Part shown: one piece after another, positions 42,343-50,173 of the stretch
Layout: every line of letters starts with the position of its first letter
Numbering within the stretch: the stretch's first letter is position 1
From: VRUE01 sp963716245
GTDB lineage: Bacteria; Actinomycetota; Thermoleophilia; Solirubrobacterales; 70-9
Direction of reading: 5' to 3'
NCBI GenBank assembly: GCA_963716245.1
Contig: OY970300.1
Coordinates: forward strand, 992,001 to 1,056,000
DNA: 64,000 nucleotides
Translations under genes and position numbers: made by a program
Notes under the pieces: model-generated
The model's input: only the letters and a program-made list of their open reading frames with translations
The model's database searches: none
Told to the model about the DNA's origin: nothing

Positions 42343-42990
42343 CTATTCGACCTTGGGGACGATCTCAGAGGCAAGGTTCCTCAGCGACGCCCCCACCGGT
42401 TTGTCCCGGTCCTCGACGACGTTGAAAGAGATCAGGGTTCCGCTGCTCCGGTCCCACCAGAACGCTCGCAGCTTCCTCAGGCCACCGCTCGGCGCCTGGT
42501 AGCCGATGGCGGATTCGAGGCCGAAGCGTGGCGGCGTGAACGACCTGCCCTGCAACGCGCCTTCTAGGAACTGAGCCTTGGCTCGACTCCGCAGACCTTC
42601 GAGCTTCTTCGGGAAGTTCGCCAGCCAGGTCTCCGCCGCGGACCCTGAGTCTGCCACCCAGGTTTCGATCCTGTAGGTGGCGACGGTGCCGGCGAGCAGG
42701 CCGCTGCGCCGACGCTCGGCGTTGGTCGGCTTCTGGCCCTTCCAGGCGAAAGCCCGGCAACGGATGTGGACCACGCCCGCGGGATTGCCGGGGGCTCTGA
42801 GGACAGATTTGTGCTGAACCGAGTTCGTCAACCCGAAGGCACGGGCCATCTCGTGCTGGGTTACGAGCCCGCAGGCATCGGGGTTGGCGGCGGTAGCCGG
42901 CGCCGCGGTGAAGACCATCGCCCCGAACGTCGAAAGCGCGACGATCGACATGAAGTGCCTGATGGCGCTGGGTTGGCGTCGTGAACTCAT
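42343..42990 (-). CDS. Secreted hypothetical protein
   Basis: 215 residues from ATG 42990 behind 'GAGAGGAGAAGAAGCC'. A signal peptide runs to about 'APATAA' (residue 35). The mature part begins 'NPDACGLVTQHEMARAFG', which resembles the start of DUF3558-like or other actinobacterial lipoprotein-type domains, with a later 'VHIRCRAFAWKG' giving a possible Cys-Cys pair. No confident family. It stands opposite in strand to the transfer genes and converges on the preceding gene. Confidence 0.65.
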   Translation of the reverse strand: MSSRRQPSAIRHFMSIVALSTFGAMVFTAAPATAANPDACGLVTQHEMARAFGLTNSVQHKSVLRAPGNPAGVVHIRCRAFAWKGQKPTNAERRRSGLLAGTVATYRIETWVADSGSAAETWLANFPKKLEGLRSRAKAQFLEGALQGRSFTPPRFGLESAIGYQAPSGGLRKLRAFWWDRSSGTLISFNVVEDRDKPVGASLRNLASEIVPKVE

Positions 42991-43129
42991 GGCTTCTTCT
43001 CCTCTCGCTGTGCAGCCGGCCGCATCGGAACGACTCCAAAAGAAAACCCGCGGGACTCAATTGGTAGCGGTCTGGACTCCGGTCGGTTCAACACTGGCAG
43101 AGGGCCAGGATGGCATTCGCAGCCCCCAT

Positions 43130-43235
43130 GTCCGCTAGGTGGAAAAAGGCGTCCGCTAGGCCCGAAAACACGTCCGCCAGATGTCCGCTAGGGCGGTTTC
43201 GGCGGCCGCAAATGCTTGGCATCGGGTCGTCTAGG
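43130..43235. repeat. Helically phased direct repeats (iteron-like)
   Basis: GTCCGCTAGG begins at 43130, 43151 and 43183, with variants GTCCGCCAGA at 43172 and GTCGTCTAGG at 43226. Start-to-start spacings are 21, 21, 11 and 43 bp, near multiples of a helical turn. An isolated GTCCGCAAAT lies at 43287. Such spacing places a protein on one DNA face, as in iterons, partition sites or relaxase/accessory-protein sites. Confidence 0.6.
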
Positions 43236-43355
43236 CGGCCGTTTTCACCCTTATTTTTCGGCTCTGCCAAGCGGAACCGCCTGGATGTCCGCAAATCGTC
43301 GCTGCGAAGGGGAAGAGAGGTTCAGGCGTAGAGGCAGAGCCAGACGGACACGGTC

Positions 43356-43383
43356 TTGACAGATCCCGCTTAGCCCCTACTCT
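43356..43383 (+). promoter_or_regulatory. Sigma-70-like promoter of the accessory operon
   Basis: TTGACA (43356-43361) and TACTCT (43378-43383), spacer 16 bp, lie just downstream of the phased repeats. It faces the long same-strand gene array that begins at 43806. Confidence 0.55.
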
Positions 43384-43772
43384 CTGCATCCTCATCTCTC
43401 AAGCCATTTCACGGCAGTTCCCGCTCTCAGCGGTCCTCACATAGGCACTCGAACCAGAGTCCACTAGCGATAGTCAAGACAAGTCTCTTGCCGTCTTTTC
43501 GATCCACCGAGCTCCACGCCATCTCCGTGAAGCCCACCCGCTAGGACCGCACAGAGCAGCAGAACCAGAAGCCTCCTCACCGATCGACGACCTCGAGCAC
43601 GGCCTTTTGACCGCGCGCGGCGAAGCGATCCTCAGAGCAGGCGCGCCAGTGATCGGCGAAACGAAGAGAAGCGCCCTGCGGCGCGAGCCGGCGGAGTCGC
43701 GGATGGGCGGCCCGGCGGAATTACCCAAACCCAGACAGGGAGGACCGATGCAACGGCCCTCCCCTTGAAATC

Positions 43773-43790
43773 AGCGGGGATGCAACCCCG
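43773..43790 (+). promoter_or_regulatory. Leader hairpin before the first accessory gene
   Basis: GCGGGG and CCCCGC form a 6-bp stem with a short ATGCAA loop, immediately 5' of GGAAAGGAAC, the ribosome binding site of the gene at 43806. It is the first of a recurring leader-hairpin pattern. Confidence 0.4.
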
Positions 43791-43805
43791 CGGAAAGGAA
43801 CAGCG

Positions 43806-44036
43806 ATGCCACAAGGTCACGCTGCCCCTGTATCGACGATAACCGATGGCGAGGGCCTTACCGACTCGCACCAACTCATGGTGGGCCACCGCGAGGAAGC
43901 CCAGCGGATCCTCGACCGCGAACTGAAGGCGGGAATGCCGCCTCGGTCCGCGCTGGCGATGGCGGGTCGTGCGATCAAGGCGGCGAGCCGGGCGCACGTT
44001 ATGCACCTGGCCGAGCTGCCCTACGCGACCGCCTGA
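43806..44036 (+). CDS. Hypothetical small protein
   Basis: 76 residues from ATG 43806 with GAAAGGAAC upstream. Helical: 'HQLMVGHREEAQRILDRELKAGMPPRSALAMAGRAIKAASRAH'. Not recognised. First gene of the accessory array. Confidence 0.6.
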   Translation: MPQGHAAPVSTITDGEGLTDSHQLMVGHREEAQRILDRELKAGMPPRSALAMAGRAIKAASRAHVMHLAELPYATA

Positions 44037-44135
44037 TCCCAGGCTCAGGGCACCAGTTCACGAGGCGAGCGTCGCCTTCGCGGCGCCCGCCCTTCATCAC
44101 TCCGAGGACTCGCCCCGGCGGGCCCTCCCACCCCG

Positions 44136-44170
44136 CTCACCGCCGCTTGCGAGGAAGCGGCGGCGGTGAG
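44136..44170 (+). promoter_or_regulatory. Long leader hairpin
   Basis: CTCACCGCCGCTT (44136-44148) pairs with the region ending GGCGGTGAG at 44170, the 3' arm having one extra CGG triplet. It abuts GAGAGAGGAAC before ATG 44184, so it could affect translation of that gene. Confidence 0.5.
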
Positions 44171-44183
44171 AGAGAGGAACAAC

Positions 44184-44408
44184 ATGAGCAAGGAAGCAAG
44201 TCGGATTCGTCGTGTCATCTCCCGCCTGGGTAGCCGCGAGGACCTCGCGGAGCTCGTGAAGATGGCGAAGTCCGAAGTCGTGCGCGGCGTCGTCGCTCGC
44301 GACCTGCGGCGCTACGACCGCGGCGTTGCGATCTACGAGGCAGCCTCTGAGGCGCTCGGCAACGCGCGGACCCGCGGGCAGCTGCCCCGCTACACCCAGG
44401 CTGCCTGA
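44184..44408 (+). CDS. Hypothetical small basic protein
   Basis: 74 residues from ATG 44184 behind GAGAGGAACAAC; GTG 44166 is in frame but lies within the hairpin. All-helical and basic: 'SRIRRVISRLGSREDLAELVKMAK' and 'RDLRRYDRGVAIYEAASEAL'. Not recognised; could be nucleic-acid-binding. Confidence 0.6.
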   Translation: MSKEASRIRRVISRLGSREDLAELVKMAKSEVVRGVVARDLRRYDRGVAIYEAASEALGNARTRGQLPRYTQAA

Positions 44409-44611
44409 GGCGCAGCGCAGTTCCATCGCCGGCATCCCTGGCCAGGCTCCTCGAGCCCGCGCCGACGCCGGCCCGAGACGCACCGGTGCTCGCAGGCCGA
44501 GGTGGCCTGCGACGCCGCAAGACAAACCCCGGGATGGGGGGGCCCACCGCTGCCGGCGAGGCAGCGGGCCTCCTCACCTAGACGTCGCGCGCTGCGCGAA
44601 GGAGGAATGAC

Positions 44612-44818
44612 ATGACCGAGATCAACAGCACCGAGCCCCTCTGGGTCGGGATGGACGTCGACGCCGAGCTCGCCCGCTACGCGGAGGAAGATCGACGCCG
44701 CGCCGAGTCCGGAACGGTGGCGCCGAGCCCGAAGCGCTCACCTCGTCGACGGGGCCTGCGTGCCGCCATCCCCACTCTGGGGAAGGGTGCAGCGCCGCAG
44801 TTCCCGCTCGCGGCCTGA
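44612..44818 (+). CDS. Hypothetical small protein
   Basis: 68 residues from ATG 44612 with GAAGGAGGAATGAC upstream. Acidic first half ('VGMDVDAELARYAEEDRRRAE') and basic second half ('SPKRSPRRRGLRAA'). Not recognised. Stop overlaps the next start (ATGA). The 203-bp leader upstream (44409-44611) contains several GC-rich inverted repeats and no gene. Confidence 0.55.
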   Translation: MTEINSTEPLWVGMDVDAELARYAEEDRRRAESGTVAPSPKRSPRRRGLRAAIPTLGKGAAPQFPLAA

Positions 44819-45165
44819 TGGCCCCGGGCGACGTCTCCCACTCCGAGATCTCCCGCGCGCTTGCCAAGTTGGGCGAGCGCGCGGGGGCCGAGGAAGTGGT
44901 TAGCGCACTTCAGTGCGACTGGGAGCCCTTCGAGGCACAGATGCGTCGTCGGGTTCGCACCCGGGTGCGCGAGAACCGCACCGCCTACCTCTGCCTCGCG
45001 CGCGCGGGCGCGGGGAAGGTCCGCTTTCACCTAGAAGCCACTGGCGCCATCCCTCGCTGCGAGGGCACGGCCCAGCGTAGCCCGGGCGTCGTCATCAGAG
45101 TGCGCGACCGTCGTCGTCGCGCGCGACGTCGGCAAGGGGCCGGTCATTGTGGAGGCGGGAGGTGA
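44818..45165 (+). CDS. Hypothetical protein
   Basis: 115 residues from ATG 44818, overlapping the previous stop. N-terminal helical part 'HSEISRALAKLGERAGAEEVVSALQCDW' resembles nothing specific; the C-terminus is Arg-rich ('RVRDRRRRARRRQ'). The stop and the next start share one base (TGATG), implying coupling. Confidence 0.5.
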   Translation: MAPGDVSHSEISRALAKLGERAGAEEVVSALQCDWEPFEAQMRRRVRTRVRENRTAYLCLARAGAGKVRFHLEATGAIPRCEGTAQRSPGVVIRVRDRRRRARRRQGAGHCGGGR

Positions 45166-45545
45166 TGCCGGCGGTAGCGGGCGCTGAGGAGCGCGGCCGG
45201 CGGACCCTCGCCGTTCTGGTGGAGCGGTTCGGGTTCCTGCGGGGCAACTGGGAGGTCGATTACCCCGAGATGGTCGAGGAGGTCCTGGCGATGTCCTCGG
45301 GGCGAGCGCCGCTCTGCGGCCGCTTCGCCGCCGTGGCCGGTGATCCCACCTACACCTTCATCGAGGTCACGGCCACCGAGGCCGAGGCGCTCGAGCTGCT
45401 CGCGAGCTGGACGCTCGATGAGCACTACCCCAAGTGTCCCCTCGCGCTGGCCGACTTGCACGAGGGCTGCATCCATGAGGTGCGGGTCACGGTCAGCCGT
45501 GGGCCCGCGTCTCCCGACCGAATCGAGGAGGTCCCACGATGTTGA
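45165..45545 (+). CDS. Hypothetical protein
   Basis: 126 residues from ATG 45165 behind GGAGGCGGGAGG. It contains 'LRGNWEVDYPEMVEEVLAMSSGRAP' and 'TYTFIEVTATEAEALELLASWTLDEHYPKCPLALADLH', suggesting an alpha/beta fold. Not recognised. It overlaps the next gene by 7 nt. Confidence 0.55.
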   Translation: MPAVAGAEERGRRTLAVLVERFGFLRGNWEVDYPEMVEEVLAMSSGRAPLCGRFAAVAGDPTYTFIEVTATEAEALELLASWTLDEHYPKCPLALADLHEGCIHEVRVTVSRGPASPDRIEEVPRC

Positions 45546-45931
45546 GTCCCAGGCGCATCCTGGACGCGGTGACGCTGCGGCGTGTCGTCGCGGTGCTGTT
45601 GCTCGGAGGCTTTGCCGAAGCGATCGCTTCTTTCCTCAGCTGGCTCGTCTCGGTTGGCTGGGAGCTGAAGGACGTGGCGACGCTGCGTGCGTGCCTGGTC
45701 GCCGGGATCGTCTTCGCCATCGACGCCTGTCTGATCTACCTGGCCCTGCGCGGACTCGGGTCGCTGCTCGACCACTGGCGCAGGGAGGAGCCGGTGGCGA
45801 TCGTCGGCGAGCACTCGACGGGGGAGCGCGACCCAACCGTCCCGCTCGAGGAGATCGACGCGGCGGGAATCGAGGCGGTCGACTGGCCGCGGGAAGGAGG
45901 CGGCGATGGCCGCGGTTCCGAGTACTACTGA
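45539..45931 (+). CDS. Two-helix membrane protein
   Basis: 130 residues from ATG 45539 behind GAGGAGGTCCCACG. Helices at about residues 16-38 ('VVAVLLLGGFAEAIASFLSWLV') and 50-75 ('CLVAGIVFAIDACLIYLALRGL'), then an acidic cytoplasmic tail. Function unknown. It overlaps the following gene by 26 nt. Confidence 0.6.
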   Translation: MLSPRRILDAVTLRRVVAVLLLGGFAEAIASFLSWLVSVGWELKDVATLRACLVAGIVFAIDACLIYLALRGLGSLLDHWRREEPVAIVGEHSTGERDPTVPLEEIDAAGIEAVDWPREGGGDGRGSEYY

Positions 45932-46820
45932 GCCGCGTCCGGCGCGGCGCTCCGAAGAGCACCATGGACGAGACCCCTCGCCGCCGAGGGGTGGCGCGCG
46001 CCTTCTCACATTCGTGCAGGGGGCGAGTGCCATGGCCCAACGATGTGAGAGCACGAGCGCGGTGGTGATCGGCGGGGAGCCGATCACCGACCTCGAGGGT
46101 GCCGCCTTCGAGCACCTCCTGCGGGTTGGCGGACCCGAGGCGCCGAGCCCCCTGGCCTGGCTGCGAGTTCACGACCGCGATTTGGTGATCTGCGACGGGG
46201 CAGGCATCGTCCTCTACTCCCTGCGCATCACCTCGACCACGACGGGCTGGGAGCAGCGAACTGTTTCCTACCCGCCCATTCCCGTGTTGCGGGCCCTTCG
46301 CGAGCACCCCAACTGGGCCCGGCGGGCGAGGCGGCTGTGTCTCACCTCAGCGCAGGCGCGTGCCTGCCGGGTCCCAGTCGGCGTCGTCGCAGCCGAGGCT
46401 CGCGCCGCAGAGGATCTCGGTGACCTCTACGACGGCGAGGAAGCGGTGTACAGGCTGAGCGAAGCCGCCGCCGCGGTGTTGCAGAGTTCCGGCAAGCAGG
46501 CGGCTAAGGCCGGTCGCATCTTCATGGCCGACGTCGAGCGCGCCCGACATCCCAGTCATGTGCCGCTCCACCGCCTGCAGGGGGCCCTCGCCGAGGAGCT
46601 CGCCCTCGGGCACACGGTCGCCGCGATCTGCTCGCGCTCGCCCGGCTTCAGCGACTCCACGGAGGAGAGCAAGGTGACGGGCCTGCTCTGCCGGCGACTC
46701 GGCCTGCAGGGCACCCGCGACTGCCAGAAGCGGCTGCGCTACTCCCGCGTCGCCGCCGCGGACACGGCGGAGCTGCTGTGCGAGGCGCTCGATATCGCTC
46801 CCGAGCAGGTGGGACTGTGA
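45906..46820 (+). CDS. Hypothetical protein preceding the primase
   Basis: 304 residues from ATG 45906; ATG 46032 (product 'MAQRCESTSAVV') is a shorter alternative. It has 'ITDLEGAAFEHLLRVGG', 'WLRVHDRDLVICDGAGIVLYSLRI' and a C-terminal 'TEESKVTGLLCRRLGLQGTRDCQKRLRYSRVAAADTAELLCEAL', which may be a DNA-binding helical domain. No family recognised. Its stop overlaps the primase start, so it may assist replication. Confidence 0.55.
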   Translation: MAAVPSTTEPRPARRSEEHHGRDPSPPRGGARLLTFVQGASAMAQRCESTSAVVIGGEPITDLEGAAFEHLLRVGGPEAPSPLAWLRVHDRDLVICDGAGIVLYSLRITSTTTGWEQRTVSYPPIPVLRALREHPNWARRARRLCLTSAQARACRVPVGVVAAEARAAEDLGDLYDGEEAVYRLSEAAAAVLQSSGKQAAKAGRIFMADVERARHPSHVPLHRLQGALAEELALGHTVAAICSRSPGFSDSTEESKVTGLLCRRLGLQGTRDCQKRLRYSRVAAADTAELLCEALDIAPEQVGL

Positions 46821-47920
46821 GCGTGGCGACGGCGCCGCGACCCCGGCCCCTCGAGGCTCCCGACGCGGGGCCGCCGCAACCGGTGGCGATGCGCGACCGC
46901 GCCGGGCGGCGGATCGATCGGGTTCTCGGTGCCGAAACCCACGCTGCTCTTCTCACTGAGCTCCTGCACACGGCCCGCCCGGGCTTCGTCGAGCTGGTCG
47001 CCGCCCCGCGGCTGCCCAATGGCCGGCTTGGGCGCTTCCAGCGCTCCGACCTGGAGAACTTCGTGCGCGCGGGGCACCGCGAGGAGTTCCTGGAGCGGGT
47101 GCGGGTCCTCCGCGCCGGCGAGCGCCGCGAGGTCTTCCTCACCCCGGCGACCTTGCGGGTCCCGGTTCCTGGCAACGACTCCGTCGACCGCGCCGCGGTC
47201 GCCTGGGTCGACATCGACGACCCCCGTCGGCTGCGCAGCTTGCGCTCCTTCGCCCACGCCCCGCACGCCGTGGTGGCGTCGGGCTCCGGCGGGGCGCATG
47301 CTTACTGGCTCTTGGCCGACGAGCTCCCGGACGAGCGCTGCGAGTCGCTCAACCGGATGCTTGCCGAGGCGCTCGGGGCTGACCCCGCCTCGACCAACCG
47401 CGGCCGGATCATGCGGCTGCCCGGCACGCTGAACTACAAGCCAGCGGGCAAGGGCCGTGCGCCGGCCTGGTGCCGGGTGGTCATGTGCGACCTGGCGAAG
47501 GCTCCCTACCAGTCGGGTCTCCTTGCCCGCGGCCTTCGCGATCCGAAGGCTCCGCGCCCGGCGCGCCCCCCTCGACGACTCCCCTCCAACCTGGGCGAGG
47601 AGCCGTGGGCGGCGATGGAGGCGGCCGAGTACTACAGAGCGATCGTCGGCATCGAGCCGGGCCGCGACGGCAAGGTGCGCTGTCCGAACACGGCTCACAC
47701 CGACGAGCACCCCTCTGCCCAGCTGTACCGCGGGGTGGGGAGGGGCTGGTACTGCTTTGCCTGTCAGGCGGGTGGTGGGGCGGTCGACCTCGTCGCCGCC
47801 CTCCGTGGCTATCCGACCGGGTCGGCGCTGCGCCGGGAGCAGTTCAACGAGTGCATCGAGGAGCTGCGGCGCATCTTCGGCTGCGCCGAGCCGCCCCCAC
47901 GGAGATCGGGGGGCCGGTGA
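46817..47920 (+). CDS. RepB-type primase with C-terminal CHC2-like zinc finger
   Basis: 367 residues from GTG 46817 (GTGA overlap). The middle resembles the RepB/AEP DNA-primase fold of plasmids and phages: 'AVAWVDIDDPRRLRSL' (acidic metal site near residue 131), 'VVASGSGGAHAYWLLADEL' and 'STNRGRIMRLPGTLNYK'. The last about 80 residues hold 'VRCPNTAHTDEHPSAQLY' and 'WYCFACQAGGGAVDLV', a CHC2-like zinc-binding module usually found N-terminal in DnaG. It would make primers for replication of the element or for the transferred strand. The next gene starts right after its stop. Confidence 0.8.
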   Translation: MSVATAPRPRPLEAPDAGPPQPVAMRDRAGRRIDRVLGAETHAALLTELLHTARPGFVELVAAPRLPNGRLGRFQRSDLENFVRAGHREEFLERVRVLRAGERREVFLTPATLRVPVPGNDSVDRAAVAWVDIDDPRRLRSLRSFAHAPHAVVASGSGGAHAYWLLADELPDERCESLNRMLAEALGADPASTNRGRIMRLPGTLNYKPAGKGRAPAWCRVVMCDLAKAPYQSGLLARGLRDPKAPRPARPPRRLPSNLGEEPWAAMEAAEYYRAIVGIEPGRDGKVRCPNTAHTDEHPSAQLYRGVGRGWYCFACQAGGGAVDLVAALRGYPTGSALRREQFNECIEELRRIFGCAEPPPRRSGGR

Positions 47921-48619
47921 ATGGCCGTCGCTTCGCCTCAGAAACCGGCGGTCCGCTCCATGAAGCGCCCTGCCGAAGGGGACGCCCGCGAGAAGAAGCG
48001 GGCCGAAGCTTTGGAGAAGGCCAACCGTCGTCGGCAGGAGATCGCCGACCTGAAGGCCGAGGGCCGCGCCGGACGGCTAGGCCCAGAGGCCCTGCTCGCA
48101 GATCCCCGGGCGCGGAAGGTGAAGGTCCTCACGCTGCTCCCGGTGATCCCTCGTTGCACCCTGGGGGTGGCGCTCGAGGCGCTCCTCGTCTGCCAGATCA
48201 ACGGCGCCCGCCACTGCGACGACTTGAGCGCCGAGGAGCGTCGCTTGCTGGCCGAGGCGCTCGCTCAAGCTGGACAGGGCATCGCGCTCTCTCCTGCCCC
48301 CGCGATGTCCAGCCAGCCCGAGGGGGTCGATCGCGAGCTCGACCGAGTGTTGCGCGGCACGCGCCGGGTCGTGCCGGTGGTCGAGCTCGCCCCCTCGGAG
48401 TTTGCTGCCGCTCGCTCGGGCCTCGAGCCCGATCCGCAGCTGCTGCGCATGGTCGACCGCCTCGTCGACGCGGTGCGCCTCTACGCGGATCACGACGATG
48501 GGGGAGCGCGCGCTCGTGTCGTGGCCGAGCAGTGGATCCGCTTCCGCAACTACCGCGCCAAGGTGGCCTCAGGCGAGTACCCGCCGCCGACCCAGCGTGG
48601 CCCGGCGGTGCTCGAGTGA
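47921..48619 (+). CDS. mIHF-like DNA-binding protein with C-terminal extension
   Basis: 232 residues from ATG 47921. Residues about 22-115 follow the actinobacterial integration host factor (mIHF) pattern: 'REKKRAEALEKANRRRQEIADLKAEGR', 'ARKVKVLTLLPVIP' and 'AEERRLLAEAL'. Known mIHF is a nucleoid protein of about 105 residues needed for phage L5 integration. Here about 115 residues of unknown type are added. It may bend element DNA for replication, integration or transfer. It overlaps the thermonuclease gene by one base. Confidence 0.7.
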   Translation: MAVASPQKPAVRSMKRPAEGDAREKKRAEALEKANRRRQEIADLKAEGRAGRLGPEALLADPRARKVKVLTLLPVIPRCTLGVALEALLVCQINGARHCDDLSAEERRLLAEALAQAGQGIALSPAPAMSSQPEGVDRELDRVLRGTRRVVPVVELAPSEFAAARSGLEPDPQLLRMVDRLVDAVRLYADHDDGGARARVVAEQWIRFRNYRAKVASGEYPPPTQRGPAVLE

Positions 48620-49194
48620 TGGCCCGGGCCGTCGCCTTCGCCCTCGTCGTGCTGGCGAGCCTGTTCACCGCAGGCTGCTCGGCGCTGTCGCCGGTCGCGG
48701 CTCACACCAGTCATGGCCGGATCGTCTCGGTCGCCGACGGCGACACGGTGACGGTGCGCCTGGACTCAGGCGCGGAGAGGAGCGTGCGGCTGTTGGCGAT
48801 CGACTCCCCGGAGAAGTACGCCACCCGTTACGGCAGCCCGGCTGAGTGCGGCAGTCTCGCCGCCTCGACCTTCATGGAGCGCTTCGACGAGCGCCGCGTC
48901 GTCCTGATCTCCGACCCGAGCCAGGACATGGTCGATAGCTACGGTCGCCTGCTGCGCTACGTGCAGCTGGAGGGCGGGGCGGATCTCGCCGCCGGCGCGC
49001 TCGCTCGCGGGCTGGTCATGTCTTACGTGTACGGCTCGCCGGCTCGCCGCTATGCCCATTACCGCTCCCTCGCTCTCCGCGCCCGCGCTGCGGGCCGCGG
49101 CAGTTGGGGGTCGAGGTGCGCGGGAGACTTCCACTCTTCCGTGGCGGGCGTACAGAACGGCCTTGAGCCAGCGAGCGACGAAGGCTCGCCATGA
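48619..49194 (+). CDS. Lipoprotein thermonuclease (SNase family)
   Basis: 191 residues from ATG 48619. A lipoprotein signal with lipobox 'FTAGC' (Cys at about residue 21) precedes an SNase domain: 'RIVSVADGDTVTVRLDSG', 'LLAIDSPEK', 'DSYGRLLRYV' and 'ALARGLVMSYVYG'. The family is a Ca-dependent nuclease; the Asp, Arg and Glu positions of the SNase core appear mostly kept. It would be anchored outside the membrane. Such nucleases occur on conjugative elements; a role in limiting competing DNA or processing at the surface is inferred. Confidence 0.78.
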   Translation: MARAVAFALVVLASLFTAGCSALSPVAAHTSHGRIVSVADGDTVTVRLDSGAERSVRLLAIDSPEKYATRYGSPAECGSLAASTFMERFDERRVVLISDPSQDMVDSYGRLLRYVQLEGGADLAAGALARGLVMSYVYGSPARRYAHYRSLALRARAAGRGSWGSRCAGDFHSSVAGVQNGLEPASDEGSP

Positions 49195-49406
49195 GCGCGG
49201 CTCCGCTCTACAGCCAGCGCAGGGCGCCCTGTGGCTGCAGCGGGGTGCCCGACGGCCAGCACCTGCCGGGATGCCCTCACTGCAAGTCCGGAGAGGCGCC
49301 TCGATGCGAGCGGTGCGGCTACCGAGCCCGCACCGACGAGGGCCGCTGTGGCATCTGCGGTGCAGACCGCACCGAGCCTGCGCCCCAGTCGCAGTTGCAG
49401 CTCTGA
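49191..49406 (+). CDS. Small zinc-ribbon protein
   Basis: 71 residues from ATG 49191 (ATGA overlap). Ten cysteines in CxC/CxxC groups: 'PCGCSG', 'PGCPHCKSG', 'RCERCGYR' and 'RCGICGAD', enough for two zinc ribbons. Probably a nucleic-acid or protein adaptor. No family recognised. Confidence 0.6.
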   Translation: MSAAPLYSQRRAPCGCSGVPDGQHLPGCPHCKSGEAPRCERCGYRARTDEGRCGICGADRTEPAPQSQLQL

Positions 49407-49528
49407 GCGCCTCGCCTCAGCTCGTGGCTGAGCCCGGGGCCTGATCACTTGTCGCCCGGCTTTGGCCGGCGCGGCTCCATACGAAGCAAGCACCGGCCTG
49501 CGGCTTCCTGCCGCGGTCCGTCGACCCC

Positions 49529-49544
49529 TGCCCGCATCCGGGCA
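49529..49544 (+). promoter_or_regulatory. Leader hairpin next to a ribosome binding site
   Basis: TGCCCG (49529-49534) pairs with CGGGCA (49539-49544), followed directly by AGGAAGGAG before ATG 49560. The 153-bp gap 49407-49559 holds no gene. Confidence 0.4.
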
Positions 49545-49559
49545 AGGAAGGAGAAGGTG

Positions 49560-50090
49560 ATGTACCCAAGCTACAAGCTGATGAAGGAGATCAAGAAAGC
49601 GGCCGGCGGCGAGATCGAGCGGGAGGGCCTCGAGCGCTCCCTTGCGATCGTCGAAGCCGAGACGCCAGTCGGGGCGCTGATGTCGACCCTCGCGGCGCGC
49701 GAGTTCACCGACGTCGTCCTCGACGCTGCCCAAGGTCGCGGCCGTCCCGAGCTCCTCGCGTGGATGACGATCGCCGCCGCGGGGCCGCGGGCAACCCGCC
49801 GCGCCCTGGGCAAGCGGGCGACCCAGATCGTGGCGCCCCATGAGCTGATCGAGGTTCTGATCGCCGGCGGCGACCTGCACGCGGCCTGCGAGCAGCGGGC
49901 CGAAGCGGCCACGAGCGAAGAGGAGTGGGGGGCCTGGCTGCTCCTCGCCGGCCTGCGCGGTCGCGACATCCGTCGCCTCGTCGAGCGCCGGGCGCCGCTT
50001 CGCCGCCGCTACCAGGCGGCGCGCCACGAGGCCAAGCAACCGATCAACCCGCAGCTGCGCAGCCAGCTCGAGGCCCTGGGCCTCGTCTAG
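49560..50090 (+). CDS. Hypothetical protein, first of a tandem paralogue pair
   Basis: 176 residues from ATG 49560 behind AAGGAAGGAG. All-alpha: 'SYKLMKEIKKAAGGEIEREGLERSLAIVE', 'PELLAWMTIAAAGPRATRRALGKRATQIV' and 'WGAWLLLAGLRGRDIRRLVERRAPLRRRYQAA'. The same pattern of blocks recurs in the next gene. Function unknown; the basic helical ends suggest binding to nucleic acid or a partner protein. Confidence 0.65.
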   Translation: MYPSYKLMKEIKKAAGGEIEREGLERSLAIVEAETPVGALMSTLAAREFTDVVLDAAQGRGRPELLAWMTIAAAGPRATRRALGKRATQIVAPHELIEVLIAGGDLHAACEQRAEAATSEEEWGAWLLLAGLRGRDIRRLVERRAPLRRRYQAARHEAKQPINPQLRSQLEALGLV

Positions 50091-50144
50091 GCCCCTGCCA
50101 GGCCACCCCGGCGACCACCGCCGCCGGGCCCGAAAACCGAAGCC

Positions 50145-50159
50145 GCCCGCCCCGCGGGC
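50145..50159 (+). promoter_or_regulatory. Leader hairpin
   Basis: GCCCGC pairs with GCGGGC around a CCC loop, directly upstream of AGGAAGGAG and ATG 50174, the same layout as before the paralogue at 49560. Confidence 0.4.
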
Positions 50160-50173
50160 AGGAAGGAGCGCGC

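Larger units (their letters stand above)
42991..43805. other. 815-bp non-coding region with phased repeats and promoter
   Basis: No credible gene on either strand; an open minus frame at 43088-43294 merely reads through the repeats. It contains the phased GTCCGCTAGG repeats (43130-43235), an AT-richer patch (43241-43261), a consensus-like promoter (43356-43383) and a hairpin (43773-43790) before the first accessory gene. The remaining 420-bp leader from the promoter to 43806 shows nothing else I can name. Best guess: origin, centromere-like site or master control region. Confidence 0.6.

Noticed and set aside
43130..43290. CRISPR array
   Set aside because: Repeats are 10 bp with 1-33 bp between them and vary; no spacer-like regularity and no cas genes.
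43088..43294. Minus-strand 68-residue frame over the phased repeats
   Set aside because: Repeat-derived, no binding site, low complexity.
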